Below are positions 7,250-15,402 of a stretch of DNA of 46,001 nucleotides, piece by piece. The DNA comes from Candidatus Iainarchaeum sp. (GTDB lineage Archaea > Iainarchaeota > Iainarchaeia > Iainarchaeales > DTGL01). Where the stretch lies: contig JAGGVE010000004.1 of assembly GCA_021163505.1 (NCBI GenBank), positions 1 through 46,001 on the forward strand, written 5' to 3'. The notes beneath the pieces were generated by a model, which saw nothing but the letters and a program-made list of their open reading frames with translations, ran no database searches and was not told where the DNA came from. Made by a program: the position numbers and the translations under genes. How positions within the stretch are numbered: the first letter of the stretch is position 1; every line of letters begins with the position of its first letter.

Positions 7250-7990
7250 GTGATAAAAATAGTTGAGAAAAAGCCGGAAAAGCTTGGAGATTATACTCTG
7301 CTTGAAGGCTTTCCTGGTCTGGGGCTCGTGGGCACGATAGCAGTGAGGTATCTTATAGAGAAGTTGAAATTTGAACCATACGCACATATAGAGAGCGATT
7401 TCTTTATGCCCATAGTACGTATACATAAAGGGCTGCCAATTCATCCATCAACGATCTATATAAACAGGGAGAAAAGGCTTCTAGCATTAATCTCTGAGCA
7501 GATAATACCGCGCACCGGGGTGCTACCCTTAGCTAAGGCTGTTGTTGGATGGGCTAAAAAGAAGGGAATCAAGCGAATAATATCAATCGAGGGAATAGGC
7601 ACGCATTCTGAAGATAAGCGCGAGATGTTATACGGCATAGCCTGCTCAGAAAAAGCGAAAAGAGAGCTATTAAAAAATGGTATAAAACCTGTTAGTGAGG
7701 GCATTACAAGCGGAGTTACCTCTATGATATTGCTTGAGCTTTCAAAGCAAAATAAAATAATTGCCTATTCTCTGCTTGGCAATGTAAAGGTCGCTGAGGA
7801 TTATAAAGCAGCTGCAAGCTGCCTGAATAAGCTTTCAGAGGTACTTAAACTGGATATAGATACAAAACCGCTTCTAAAAGAAGCGAAGCAATTTGAGGCT
7901 GCTTTATTGAAACAGCTTAGGCAGCTTAAAGAAGCACATGAAAACGTGCGCAAGTTTGAGGAAAGTGCACATCCGCTAATGTATACATAA
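7250..7990 (+). CDS. PAC2-family protein (proteasome-assembly-chaperone-like)
   Basis: This 246-aa protein has the PAC2 (COG2047) signature: LLEGFPGLGLVGTIAVRYL near residues 18-36, ISIEGIGT mid-protein, and GITSGVTSMILLEL. Archaeal relatives include the PbaA/PbaB-type homologues of eukaryotic proteasome assembly chaperones, which act in the cytoplasm; many others have no known role. The start is a GTG with GAGGTG at 7239-7244, 5 nt upstream. A charged helical tail (about 195-240) extends past the core. The next gene starts 12 nt downstream, so they are probably co-transcribed. No proteasome subunit is in the window. Confidence 0.88.
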   Translation: MIKIVEKKPEKLGDYTLLEGFPGLGLVGTIAVRYLIEKLKFEPYAHIESDFFMPIVRIHKGLPIHPSTIYINREKRLLALISEQIIPRTGVLPLAKAVVGWAKKKGIKRIISIEGIGTHSEDKREMLYGIACSEKAKRELLKNGIKPVSEGITSGVTSMILLELSKQNKIIAYSLLGNVKVAEDYKAAASCLNKLSEVLKLDIDTKPLLKEAKQFEAALLKQLRQLKEAHENVRKFEESAHPLMYT

Positions 7991-8002
7991 CAAGGTGGCG
8001 AA

Positions 8003-8335
8003 ATGGTAAGAAGAATCTTAAATACCGTGAAACGCCGCAGAAGAACCCAGAAAAAAAGTGGCAAGTCCCCTATTGTGAGAGGCATAAAGGAAACGAGGCA
8101 CGCAGGGGTGAAAAAAGTAACAAGAGGGCAGGTAATAGAAGAGCTTGACAGGATCATCCATACTAGAAGTGTTAAATACACGAGACTCCCAACAGAAGTA
8201 TTGATCAGAAGACTTACAAGGGAAGGTCGCGAGGTGTTTAAACGGATAGAAAGGAAGGAGGCTTCCGCCCAAGATTTACAGCAATTAAAGGCAGAGATAC
8301 AAAGGATAAAAGAAGAAGCTGGCGCACAGGGGTAA
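8003..8335 (+). CDS. Small basic protein sharing an N-terminal motif with the next gene
   Basis: This 110-aa protein is not recognised. It is strongly basic at the N-terminus (RRILNTVKRRRRTQKKSGK) and has a helical, charged C-terminus. Residues 21-65 carry a motif shared with the downstream 308-aa protein: GIKETRHAGVKKV, VIEELDRIIHT, and YTRLPTEV. The paralogue reads GVKETKRAQVSKV, VIEEKHRVYHT and VTRLPPEI. GGTGG at 7993-7997 precedes the ATG. It follows the PAC2 gene by 12 nt. No TM segment is visible, so it is cytoplasmic; the basic charge would allow nucleic-acid or acidic-protein binding, but nothing shows which. Confidence 0.75.
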   Translation: MVRRILNTVKRRRRTQKKSGKSPIVRGIKETRHAGVKKVTRGQVIEELDRIIHTRSVKYTRLPTEVLIRRLTREGREVFKRIERKEASAQDLQQLKAEIQRIKEEAGAQG

Positions 8336-8413
8336 CATCAAAATGTTAAACCAAAAGCATTTTATTCTCCTTTTGCTATTTTCTACTATACACCGTTCTG
8401 AGATGTGGGTGAA

Positions 8414-9340
8414 ATGCCAATAAGAAGAAAAAGGCCCTGGAAAGGGGTTAAAGAAACCAAGAGGGCGCAGGTAAGTAAAGTAAACGTAGACCATGTTATA
8501 GAGGAAAAGCACAGAGTGTACCATACAAAAGAAATTAATGTTACGCGGTTGCCGCCGGAAATAAGGGAAAAGGTTTTGGAAAGCCCCGAGGAAATAACTG
8601 AGGCTTTGAGAAAGGTAATGGCCGAAAAAGAGCAGCCAAAAAAGGAAAAGGAAAAACCAAAGCATGAGTTTGCAGATATTCCCTTTCCACCTGGAAAGGT
8701 GTATACTGGCAAGGGAAAAGATGTTCACACTCTTTACAACTTATGGAGCAAGGCGCTGAATAATCAGCTAAAAATGGTAAAAACCTCAATAGAAAGCGCA
8801 CAAAAAACTTTGAAAACAATGGAGGATGAATTAAGAGAAAAAAGGCATGGTAAATACGTAGCAAAAACCCTTGGTACTCTGTTTAAGATTTGGAGCCCCT
8901 CTGAAATTAGAGAGATTGCCGAACATCCAATAAGAACTATGAGCGAAGGGGCCATCGGAACAAGGTGGAAGATAAGAAGATTAAGGGCGGAACTAGAAAT
9001 AATAGCTCGGCATAGAGAAGAATGGGTCAAACTCTATGAAAGGGAACTGCAATTACTGAAAGAGGCGTATGAAAAATACAAAGAAGATCCGACCAAAGAA
9101 AATGCAGAAAGGTTTGCAAAGGTATTGAGAAAGATTATAGAAATGAATGCTGAATTACAACAGGCTTGCACAGCTGAAGCTTTTACCAGATGGAAGCATT
9201 GGAGATTTTTTAAGGACGGATTTGTTGATAAACAGTACTACAAAAGAGTTATAGCCTATGGTAAAAGGTTAAGAAAAGATCCGAAATATATCCCAAGGTT
9301 ATTTGCAGCTGCGTTTGCGGAATTAGACAGAAGACGCTAA
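8414..9340 (+). CDS. Basic helical/coiled-coil protein, paralogous N-terminus to the preceding gene
   Basis: This 308-aa cytoplasmic protein is of unknown family. Residues 7-50 repeat the motif of the preceding gene (GVKETKRAQ, HVIEEKHRVYHT, TRLPPEI). A Lys/Glu/Pro linker (about 65-85) leads to a long helical region with heptad-like charge patterns (about 105-250) and a basic, aromatic C-terminus. I place the start at ATG 8414 rather than GTG 8405, because the upstream GTGGGTGAA mirrors the GGTGGCGAA before the paralogue's ATG. The 78-nt gap between the two is AT-rich with polypyrimidine tracts. Its TAA overlaps the stop codon of the convergent minus-strand gene. The pair could be a structural or scaffold component of the neighbouring system, but this is only proximity. 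Confidence 0.8.
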   Translation: MPIRRKRPWKGVKETKRAQVSKVNVDHVIEEKHRVYHTKEINVTRLPPEIREKVLESPEEITEALRKVMAEKEQPKKEKEKPKHEFADIPFPPGKVYTGKGKDVHTLYNLWSKALNNQLKMVKTSIESAQKTLKTMEDELREKRHGKYVAKTLGTLFKIWSPSEIREIAEHPIRTMSEGAIGTRWKIRRLRAELEIIARHREEWVKLYERELQLLKEAYEKYKEDPTKENAERFAKVLRKIIEMNAELQQACTAEAFTRWKHWRFFKDGFVDKQYYKRVIAYGKRLRKDPKYIPRLFAAAFAELDRRR

Positions 9341-12300
9341 CATCGCTTTTTTATGAAATATATGCGCACGCTGACAAAGGAAAGCACAAGCAGCCCTATA
9401 TAAATTATAAGCAGTAATGGTTGCTCTGGCAGCGAAGGCAGATTGAATGGACCACCTCCCAAACCAGCCTGAATGTTCATTATATTATCGCCTGGCTTTG
9501 TTATTATTTGGCCGCCTGGTGTTGCCTGTGTTAGAGCACCGCTTCTAAACGCTTCAAGAAGAGGTAAAAGTTGAGCATTTTCTACATGCCACATTCCCTT
9601 TTCAGGGTCATACCAGAACGAGCCATTGGGTCCTTGAGCGCTTACAAGCGGCTCTGGAGGATAATTATTATAAACAACCATTGGTCTGCCATCCTCGGCA
9701 GTAACCCCTATATTATGCTCACGGCCATTAGCATCCTTTATGTGTATCCCTTCTGGAGTAACTTCAAAGGATTCTATAGGTGCTTCATACACCTCGCCTG
9801 TTTCCTTATTTATTATTCGTATATAGTCTTTGCAACATTCTATTCCAACACACTTGCCATCTGGTTCATATCTGGAAAAGAAAATAAAGCGCCTTGTCGG
9901 AGTTTCGAGAACAGTAAAGGGCCCTGCATTTTGTAGGGCCTGATTAAAACTATTAACCTTATATGCTTCATAGCCACCTGATGCTGATGGGAGAGCCTCT
10001 ATGGAAAATGCTGGTTCTGGACACATTGTTTCTGGGTTTATAACTTCCTCAGGTTTTAAGCGGATCCCGCCAATGAAATCCTGCGGAACATCCACGGCTT
10101 TACTGCGCTTTAGCCATATTATCAGTTCGTGAGTGTCGGGCTTATATATTATAACGCCATTTTCAAAAATAATTGATTCGAGCAGGCCTGCCTCTTTCCG
10201 CACACTGTTGGTTAAAGCAGTATTGCGGTTGGCTTGTATAATCACTTTTGCATTCTCCCCTTCAACCATTCTCCTTGGTGTACCCTCCGCAACTATCCTC
10301 TTCTGATCGTTTAAGGCATGGATGCTATACATATCAGTGTTTATGGAAAGAACCTTTCCAAATACTGGCTCGAGGTTTAGCCTTTCCCTGTTTGGGTTCT
10401 CATACGGAACGCCGATCTGATATTCTATTCCCTGCAGTATGCAATCAGAAACCTCGGGAACAAGAACGAAAAGCTCAGAATCAATGTTCATTTCAAACAA
10501 TGGCTCGTTCGAATCAGGCAGCCCAACTAAAGTGTAGCGCTTTGGAATCTCTTCTGCGGGAATGTTTGTATTTGTGGATGTCAGGCGAGAAGCAATATTA
10601 TTATCAACAATAGTGTCAAGAATGTTTCCATTTTGATCTATAAGGAAGATTTTGCCCGCGTTAAAATCTACGAGCAATGCAGTATTCTTATCAGCTGAGC
10701 TTATTATTTTATGACCCGATGTTTTGTATTTCATTGGCGAAGTTTCACCTTTAAACCAGAAAGAGAACAGTTGTTCACCCTCAAGCGTTCCGACAGTTGA
10801 ACCTTCCATATGAACATTGGCTTGCACAATGTTGTCCTGCCTTGCACCATGAACAAACTGTTCAACCATTGAGTTTAATTTTTCTGCTGCCTGAGTGGTA
10901 TAGCTATTTTTATCAGAAACGAACATTGATGTTAGGGCATTGGCAAATGCATCTATGGAATTCAGGGCAGCTTCTGTAGAGAGCTGATTTGCCGCTTCCG
11001 TTTTATTACTCTGCTCTTCAGGAGCAGGTACAAATATATGTGTGTAGTAGCCACCGTCTACGTCTACACAGTCTTGAAGCTTTGGAGCAATAACAAGTTG
11101 CTGGAAAGTACTTCCAAATACGCCTGCAAACCCAAAAAGCCAATACCCTGCATTTTCTGCAAAAGCAAGGCCCCCGCCAATAAGTGCTGGATTCATCCAT
11201 TTGGGTAATGAGCCCAGCGTTACTTTCTCCACAGCATCTCTGCAGGTTTCTTTCTTGCGTATCGCTTCTTCCAAGGAAATCCTGGTGCTTCCTGAAACAC
11301 CCTGTTCTTTCCCTTCAAGATCTGTGTGGTGTGTGAATGTTATAAGAGTGCTACCCTTTTTCTTCGCTTTTTCCGAAACAATATCTTCAAGTATATAGGC
11401 GTCAAGCTTTCTGCCAGAATAAAAGCTTGAAAGGAAGTAGGAATAATCCCTGCCTGCACGGATTGAAACTCCGCAGCTTTCACAGCTCTCTGGAGTTGTG
11501 GCATAAAATGCAAGGTTTTCAACAGTATTTCTAATCTGATTGTTTTTGAGTTTATTATATATTTCCTGCAGTGGTTTGAAATTTGCAAACAGGTTTTTGG
11601 CGATGAATTCCCAAGGCATAACTTGAAGCATTCGGTTGAACATATCGCCTTGGTCAGAGCCTTCGTGTGAAAAAAAGTCTATAAATGCATCATTATAGAG
11701 CTCGCTTGAGCCAAGAGGCCAGCGCACCTCTCGCCAAGTATCTGGGAGCATATATGCGGAAGCCCACCTTTGATTTGCACCGCGTTTGCCAATCCAGTAA
11801 AGGTTAAAGAGAGCAGTCCATTTTATTCCGCCTTTTGGCCTCATATAGTTGTGGAAGAATTTATCTTGGTAAGAGATCGCTCTATCGAGCAAACTTAAAT
11901 AGCGCCTCTTCATAAATCCCTGAGCTTCCAAAGTATGCCTCATATAATCTGTATTCAAAGGAGCAAATAGCTTGAGATTCAGCAGGTTCCTTTCTTCGAG
12001 AAGCTTTGAAGCGAAATCTTCTGGGCTGAGCTCAGCAGCAAGGGTTTTTCCTTCTGAATATAAAGGAATTGAACCTGTAGCATGTTTTTTTATTTGGGGC
12101 AGGCTCCAATCTGCAACAGGTACAACATTTCCGCTGTCAAGCTTAACAAACATATCTCTGTATCTGTACCAGTTGGTTTCAAGGTCCTCAACAGTAACAT
12201 CACGTATGTGCCTCCCCGCAGGTTCCAAACGCCAGAGCTTTAGATTCCTGCCTGTTGTTTCATATATGGAGCCTGCAAAATGTCCGTCCTTTCTGAATTT

Positions 12301-13872
12301 ATCAAGCAAATCATACATATATGTTGAATCTCCTGCCAGCCAAGGTGGCGAGGTTGCGCCCTTCTGCTTCACGCTGTACGTCCATAGCCCTGTTGGGCTG
12401 CTCCTTGCAAACCATCCTGGAAGATCGGGTATAACCATAGAATCGGAGTAATCTATTATAACATTGCTCACAACCTTGCCGGTATCTATGCGTGCACCAA
12501 TTTCAGCCGGTGACCCAAATCCGTAAACTTTACGTATAGCGCTGTAACGCTTTTCAGCATGTTTTATCAAATCTGCTTGGGTTTTTGTATAGATGTCCAG
12601 GTCCTTTACAAATTTGTAAAGCTCTCTCTGAGTAATCGGATCATCTATTTTTCTCAGCCATCCATCTGGGGCAAGCCATTCCTTAACAAGCTTGTCTCTG
12701 GTTCCTGGATTTAGAAGAGCATAGCCCTTTGTCCAGCCCTGGCCTTCACTGAGCAATGCTCGAAGCTTCCCCACCTCTGGGTACTGTGTGGCTCTTAACT
12801 TCAATCTTGCTCTGAGACGTCTACCGAAAAAACTATTTGGATTAGCATAAAGCTTCCTTCGCATATAGCTCGCTATGCTGCTATCAGAGAAGCGCCAGGG
12901 AAATACCTTGCTCATTCCAAGATGCTTAAATAATAGGCGTCCCTTTCCAAGCAGGGTCGGCATAACTGTGGAAAACGTCATATCAAACGAAAACCACTGG
13001 TTATAGTATTTGTCGAAAAGCGAATATATAGAAATTACACAATCCGCACTGTTGCAGGTTGTTTGCCCATATGCATAGAAGTTGTATGTGAGAATTGAAT
13101 TTGGAATAACCTTCCCTGGAACCCTAACATAGGTTTCTATATTCGCATCATTGACATCGGTAAAAGCCAAACGCATTTTGAGGTCTTCTTCTGCACTTTC
13201 AGGCAGGCCAAGCTGTTCCCTTATGTGCCTGTAATCCTCATCTGTGAGATCTTCCTGATTTTTATCCTTAAGGGCAGGTACAGAATCTTTAAGCACCTTC
13301 CATAGATTCTTAAAGTCGCCTGTTATTCCAGTGCCAGAATTGCGCAGAGAAAGCTGCTTGCCGGCAAGCGGGCATGGAATATTCTTATCCTTTAAATTTA
13401 CGCATCGTCCAACGCGAAGCGTATCGGTGAGCACTATACCAAAAGCGTATGGGCCATTTATCCAGTTATCCGATAGGTGGATTGCACTATTTAGATCAAA
13501 CTTCTGGTCTGCAAGCTCAACCTTTTGCGCCTGCCCAGACTCTTTACCCAGAGGGATTATCACAACAGGGTTCTCAAGCTTATCCTGTTCCCGTGTTTTG
13601 CCATTGCTTCCAAACTCAGAACCAGTAAAACCATCTGAAAGAAGCTTTAAAATATTAAAAGAGTCCTCTGTGCTAAGCTGTCCAATATCACAGGTAAAGT
13701 GAGCTCTCTTCTCTGCTGCACTTTTTTGACCCTGTAGGAATAAGCTTTTACTTTCAACCAGACCATATGTGTAATTGGCATTGAATAGCAGAGCAATAAT
13801 AACAGCTACAAAAAAATCATAGATAAGTGAGCGCACACCTTTACTGCCCTTCCTTGTATCGTTTTTCAGCAT
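9337..13872 (-). CDS. Giant membrane-anchored extracytoplasmic protein (1511 aa), unknown family
   Basis: A TM or signal anchor lies at about residues 17-37 and a C-terminal TM at about 1484-1505 with a basic KKRC end, so about 1440 residues should face outside. The first 850 or so residues are aromatic and Arg/Trp-rich, unlike the Ig-like giants, and include an ESCESCG cysteine pair near 795. A hydrophobic Gly-rich segment (about 895-932, GGGLAFAENAGYWLFGFAG) precedes a CVDVDGGYYTHIFVP motif. The last part (about 1050-1470) is strand-rich with a CVGIECC cluster. GGAG lies 5 nt before the ATG. The gene starts 25 nt after the 178-aa membrane protein and shares its operon. No catalytic domain is recognised; a structural or host-contact role is conceivable. 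Confidence 0.85.
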   Translation of the reverse strand: MLKNDTRKGSKGVRSLIYDFFVAVIIALLFNANYTYGLVESKSLFLQGQKSAAEKRAHFTCDIGQLSTEDSFNILKLLSDGFTGSEFGSNGKTREQDKLENPVVIIPLGKESGQAQKVELADQKFDLNSAIHLSDNWINGPYAFGIVLTDTLRVGRCVNLKDKNIPCPLAGKQLSLRNSGTGITGDFKNLWKVLKDSVPALKDKNQEDLTDEDYRHIREQLGLPESAEEDLKMRLAFTDVNDANIETYVRVPGKVIPNSILTYNFYAYGQTTCNSADCVISIYSLFDKYYNQWFSFDMTFSTVMPTLLGKGRLLFKHLGMSKVFPWRFSDSSIASYMRRKLYANPNSFFGRRLRARLKLRATQYPEVGKLRALLSEGQGWTKGYALLNPGTRDKLVKEWLAPDGWLRKIDDPITQRELYKFVKDLDIYTKTQADLIKHAEKRYSAIRKVYGFGSPAEIGARIDTGKVVSNVIIDYSDSMVIPDLPGWFARSSPTGLWTYSVKQKGATSPPWLAGDSTYMYDLLDKFRKDGHFAGSIYETTGRNLKLWRLEPAGRHIRDVTVEDLETNWYRYRDMFVKLDSGNVVPVADWSLPQIKKHATGSIPLYSEGKTLAAELSPEDFASKLLEERNLLNLKLFAPLNTDYMRHTLEAQGFMKRRYLSLLDRAISYQDKFFHNYMRPKGGIKWTALFNLYWIGKRGANQRWASAYMLPDTWREVRWPLGSSELYNDAFIDFFSHEGSDQGDMFNRMLQVMPWEFIAKNLFANFKPLQEIYNKLKNNQIRNTVENLAFYATTPESCESCGVSIRAGRDYSYFLSSFYSGRKLDAYILEDIVSEKAKKKGSTLITFTHHTDLEGKEQGVSGSTRISLEEAIRKKETCRDAVEKVTLGSLPKWMNPALIGGGLAFAENAGYWLFGFAGVFGSTFQQLVIAPKLQDCVDVDGGYYTHIFVPAPEEQSNKTEAANQLSTEAALNSIDAFANALTSMFVSDKNSYTTQAAEKLNSMVEQFVHGARQDNIVQANVHMEGSTVGTLEGEQLFSFWFKGETSPMKYKTSGHKIISSADKNTALLVDFNAGKIFLIDQNGNILDTIVDNNIASRLTSTNTNIPAEEIPKRYTLVGLPDSNEPLFEMNIDSELFVLVPEVSDCILQGIEYQIGVPYENPNRERLNLEPVFGKVLSINTDMYSIHALNDQKRIVAEGTPRRMVEGENAKVIIQANRNTALTNSVRKEAGLLESIIFENGVIIYKPDTHELIIWLKRSKAVDVPQDFIGGIRLKPEEVINPETMCPEPAFSIEALPSASGGYEAYKVNSFNQALQNAGPFTVLETPTRRFIFFSRYEPDGKCVGIECCKDYIRIINKETGEVYEAPIESFEVTPEGIHIKDANGREHNIGVTAEDGRPMVVYNNYPPEPLVSAQGPNGSFWYDPEKGMWHVENAQLLPLLEAFRSGALTQATPGGQIITKPGDNIMNIQAGLGGGPFNLPSLPEQPLLLIIYIGLLVLSFVSVRIYFIKKRC

Positions 13873-13897
13873 AGAGACTCCTTTTGGTATATTATAT

Positions 13898-14434
13898 TTA
13901 AGAGGAATAAAGAAAAAAAATCACCCCTATAAAAACCCACTTAAAGAAAAAAATAAACATTCCAAATGCAATCATGCAGCAAATATAGGTTGAAACAAAA
14001 AGGCAGAGGTTTCTGTTGAATTTGTGTTTTTGCAAATATTTAAACATAAGGCTGCCTAAAACTATAAACGGAACTGAAAAGAGTGAAAAGAATGCCGAAA
14101 CCAGTAGCACCTTTACAACACCTATAGCAAAAATTCTCAAAAAATCAAAAAGCCCAAGAGTAAGCTCATCTGGCTTTACCCCAAGGGATTCGCGAAAGAT
14201 TGCCGAGAAGAAAGGAGCAAAGTATACAAAGGCAAAAAAGATGAAGGAAAAAAAGAATGCAACTGTTGCAACGCTAATGATCCAGGAAACCCCTGTCTTT
14301 TTGACAAACCTGCGATGAATGTAGCCGCCCAAGATCGATAAAAGAAAGAAAATGATGGAAAGAGCAAACGCTCCTCTAAGGATATCCCATATAGAAAACA
14401 TTAAATTTAAGAATTCCCCTATTGGTATAGACAT
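13898..14434 (-). CDS. Polytopic membrane protein (178 aa), first gene of the minus-strand pair
   Basis: The protein starts MSIPIGEFLNLMFSIWDILR and is very rich in Phe and Ile, with about four hydrophobic segments (20-38, 50-78, 98-130, 143-175), several long enough for paired helices. The frame is open further upstream, but that extension overlaps the oppositely oriented gene and is Ser-rich shadow sequence. The ATG at 14434 fits a TATA element about 30 nt upstream and a nearly leaderless transcript. It is followed by the 1511-aa protein after 25 nt, which suggests a membrane platform or insertion partner for it. No family recognised. Confidence 0.75.
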   Translation of the reverse strand: MSIPIGEFLNLMFSIWDILRGAFALSIIFFLLSILGGYIHRRFVKKTGVSWIISVATVAFFFSFIFFAFVYFAPFFSAIFRESLGVKPDELTLGLFDFLRIFAIGVVKVLLVSAFFSLFSVPFIVLGSLMFKYLQKHKFNRNLCLFVSTYICCMIAFGMFIFFFKWVFIGVIFFLYSS

Positions 14435-14457
14435 CAATGAAATAAAATGTGTGTTCC

Positions 14458-14473
14458 TATATAAATATATTTT
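14458..14473. promoter_or_regulatory. Shared, near-symmetrical TATA region of two divergent genes
   Basis: TATATAAATATATTTT sits in the 55-nt gap between the divergent starts at 14434 (minus) and 14490 (plus). It is about 25-30 nt from each ATG and TATA-like on both strands. Both transcripts would be leaderless or nearly so. Confidence 0.5.
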
Positions 14474-14489
14474 GCTAATGGTGAAAAGA

Positions 14490-15257
14490 ATGGAGGAAGA
14501 ACTTGATATGGGAAAAATAGATGAAGAATTTGGTGCAAAAGAGGCAGAAGAAGAGATAGATCTAAGCAAAATACCAAGAAGGAAACGAAGATTCTTCAGA
14601 AACAATAAAATATTATTAAAAGCCTTAAGCAAACATATTCAGAAAACACCCGATGTAAAGGAAATCGAAAAAAGGAAAATTATAGAAAAACTGAGATGGC
14701 AGCTAAGCATGATAGAAAAGAAGGAGCTTCTGAACCTTGCAGATGTGCTATTTGAACAACTTAACGATAAAGAAGCCGCAAGCATAGTGCGCGCAAATAT
14801 AAGGGCAAAGAAGGCAGTAAGGCCAGAGCTTTCTGAAGAAGATTGTAAAGAAATTGTGGAGAATATTTACGAACAACTCAGGGAGGCTGCAGAGGAAGAA
14901 AGGCGCTTAAAGCACAAAGAAAAGAAAAAGAAGAAGGAAGTGGAAAAAATAAAGAAAACACTTAAGAGAGCAATAAGGACAACATCAGGTGCGAAAAGAG
15001 AAAAACGAAACATAGGGAAAAGAAAGCGTGAGGAAATAAAGCCTAAAAAACCAGCTGTAAAAGAGCCTGCAGGAGAAGAGTTACCGGCTGACAGTGAGGA
15101 TATATTGAGCATGCTAAAAGAGGAAAGCGCTGGACCTGGCGAAGCAATGTTAGAAACAGAGATTGGCGGGGGCTCAGAGGACGCTGAGCTGGATGTATTT
15201 AAGGAGCTGGAAGAACTAACTGAAGAAAAACCAAAGAAAAAAAGCAATAAAACGTAA
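14490..15257 (+). CDS. Highly charged helical cytoplasmic protein (255 aa)
   Basis: No TM or signal segment is present. The N-terminus is acidic (MEEELDMGKIDEEF), followed by a helical region (about 25-120), a Lys-rich coiled stretch (about 130-180) and an acidic tail with two short acidic/hydrophobic motifs, EDILSMLKEE and AELDVFKELEEL, that look like binding peptides. An ATG at 14478 in the same frame is an alternative start. I prefer 14490 because GGTGA lies 5 nt before it and the TATA spacing fits. It stands immediately before giant A, whose N-terminus has a cytoplasmic helix, so an adaptor role is possible but unproven. Family unknown. Confidence 0.75.
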   Translation: MEEELDMGKIDEEFGAKEAEEEIDLSKIPRRKRRFFRNNKILLKALSKHIQKTPDVKEIEKRKIIEKLRWQLSMIEKKELLNLADVLFEQLNDKEAASIVRANIRAKKAVRPELSEEDCKEIVENIYEQLREAAEEERRLKHKEKKKKKEVEKIKKTLKRAIRTTSGAKREKRNIGKRKREEIKPKKPAVKEPAGEELPADSEDILSMLKEESAGPGEAMLETEIGGGSEDAELDVFKELEELTEEKPKKKSNKT

Positions 15258-15304
15258 AAGACCATGCGCAACTTGCAACGGCACAAGAAAGAAGTAATCA
15301 AAAA

Positions 15305-15343
15305 TTATATAAAGCACTAAATTTATTAAATTATAAAAATATA
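15305..15343 (+). promoter_or_regulatory. Candidate TATA elements upstream of giant A
   Basis: Two TATA-like strings occur, TTATATAAAG (15305-15314) and ATTATAAAAATATA (15330-15343), 60-100 nt before the ATG at 15403. They imply a leader of roughly 35-70 nt containing GGTGA and GTGGT purine-rich sites. Which is used cannot be told from sequence. Confidence 0.35.
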
Positions 15344-15402
15344 GGAAAGATAAAGCTGAGCGGTGATCTGGAAAAGGCTGAAATATTATAGCGTGGTATT
15401 GT

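Noticed and set aside
14435-14632. N-terminal extension of the 178-aa membrane protein to 14632
   Set aside because: The extension is Ser-rich shadow of the oppositely oriented charged protein, and it would remove the divergent promoter; the ATG at 14434 fits better.
13898-15257. Mobile element or integration site at the strand switch
   Set aside because: No transposase, integrase, terminal inverted repeats or tRNA fragment is visible; the strand change is explained by divergent genes.
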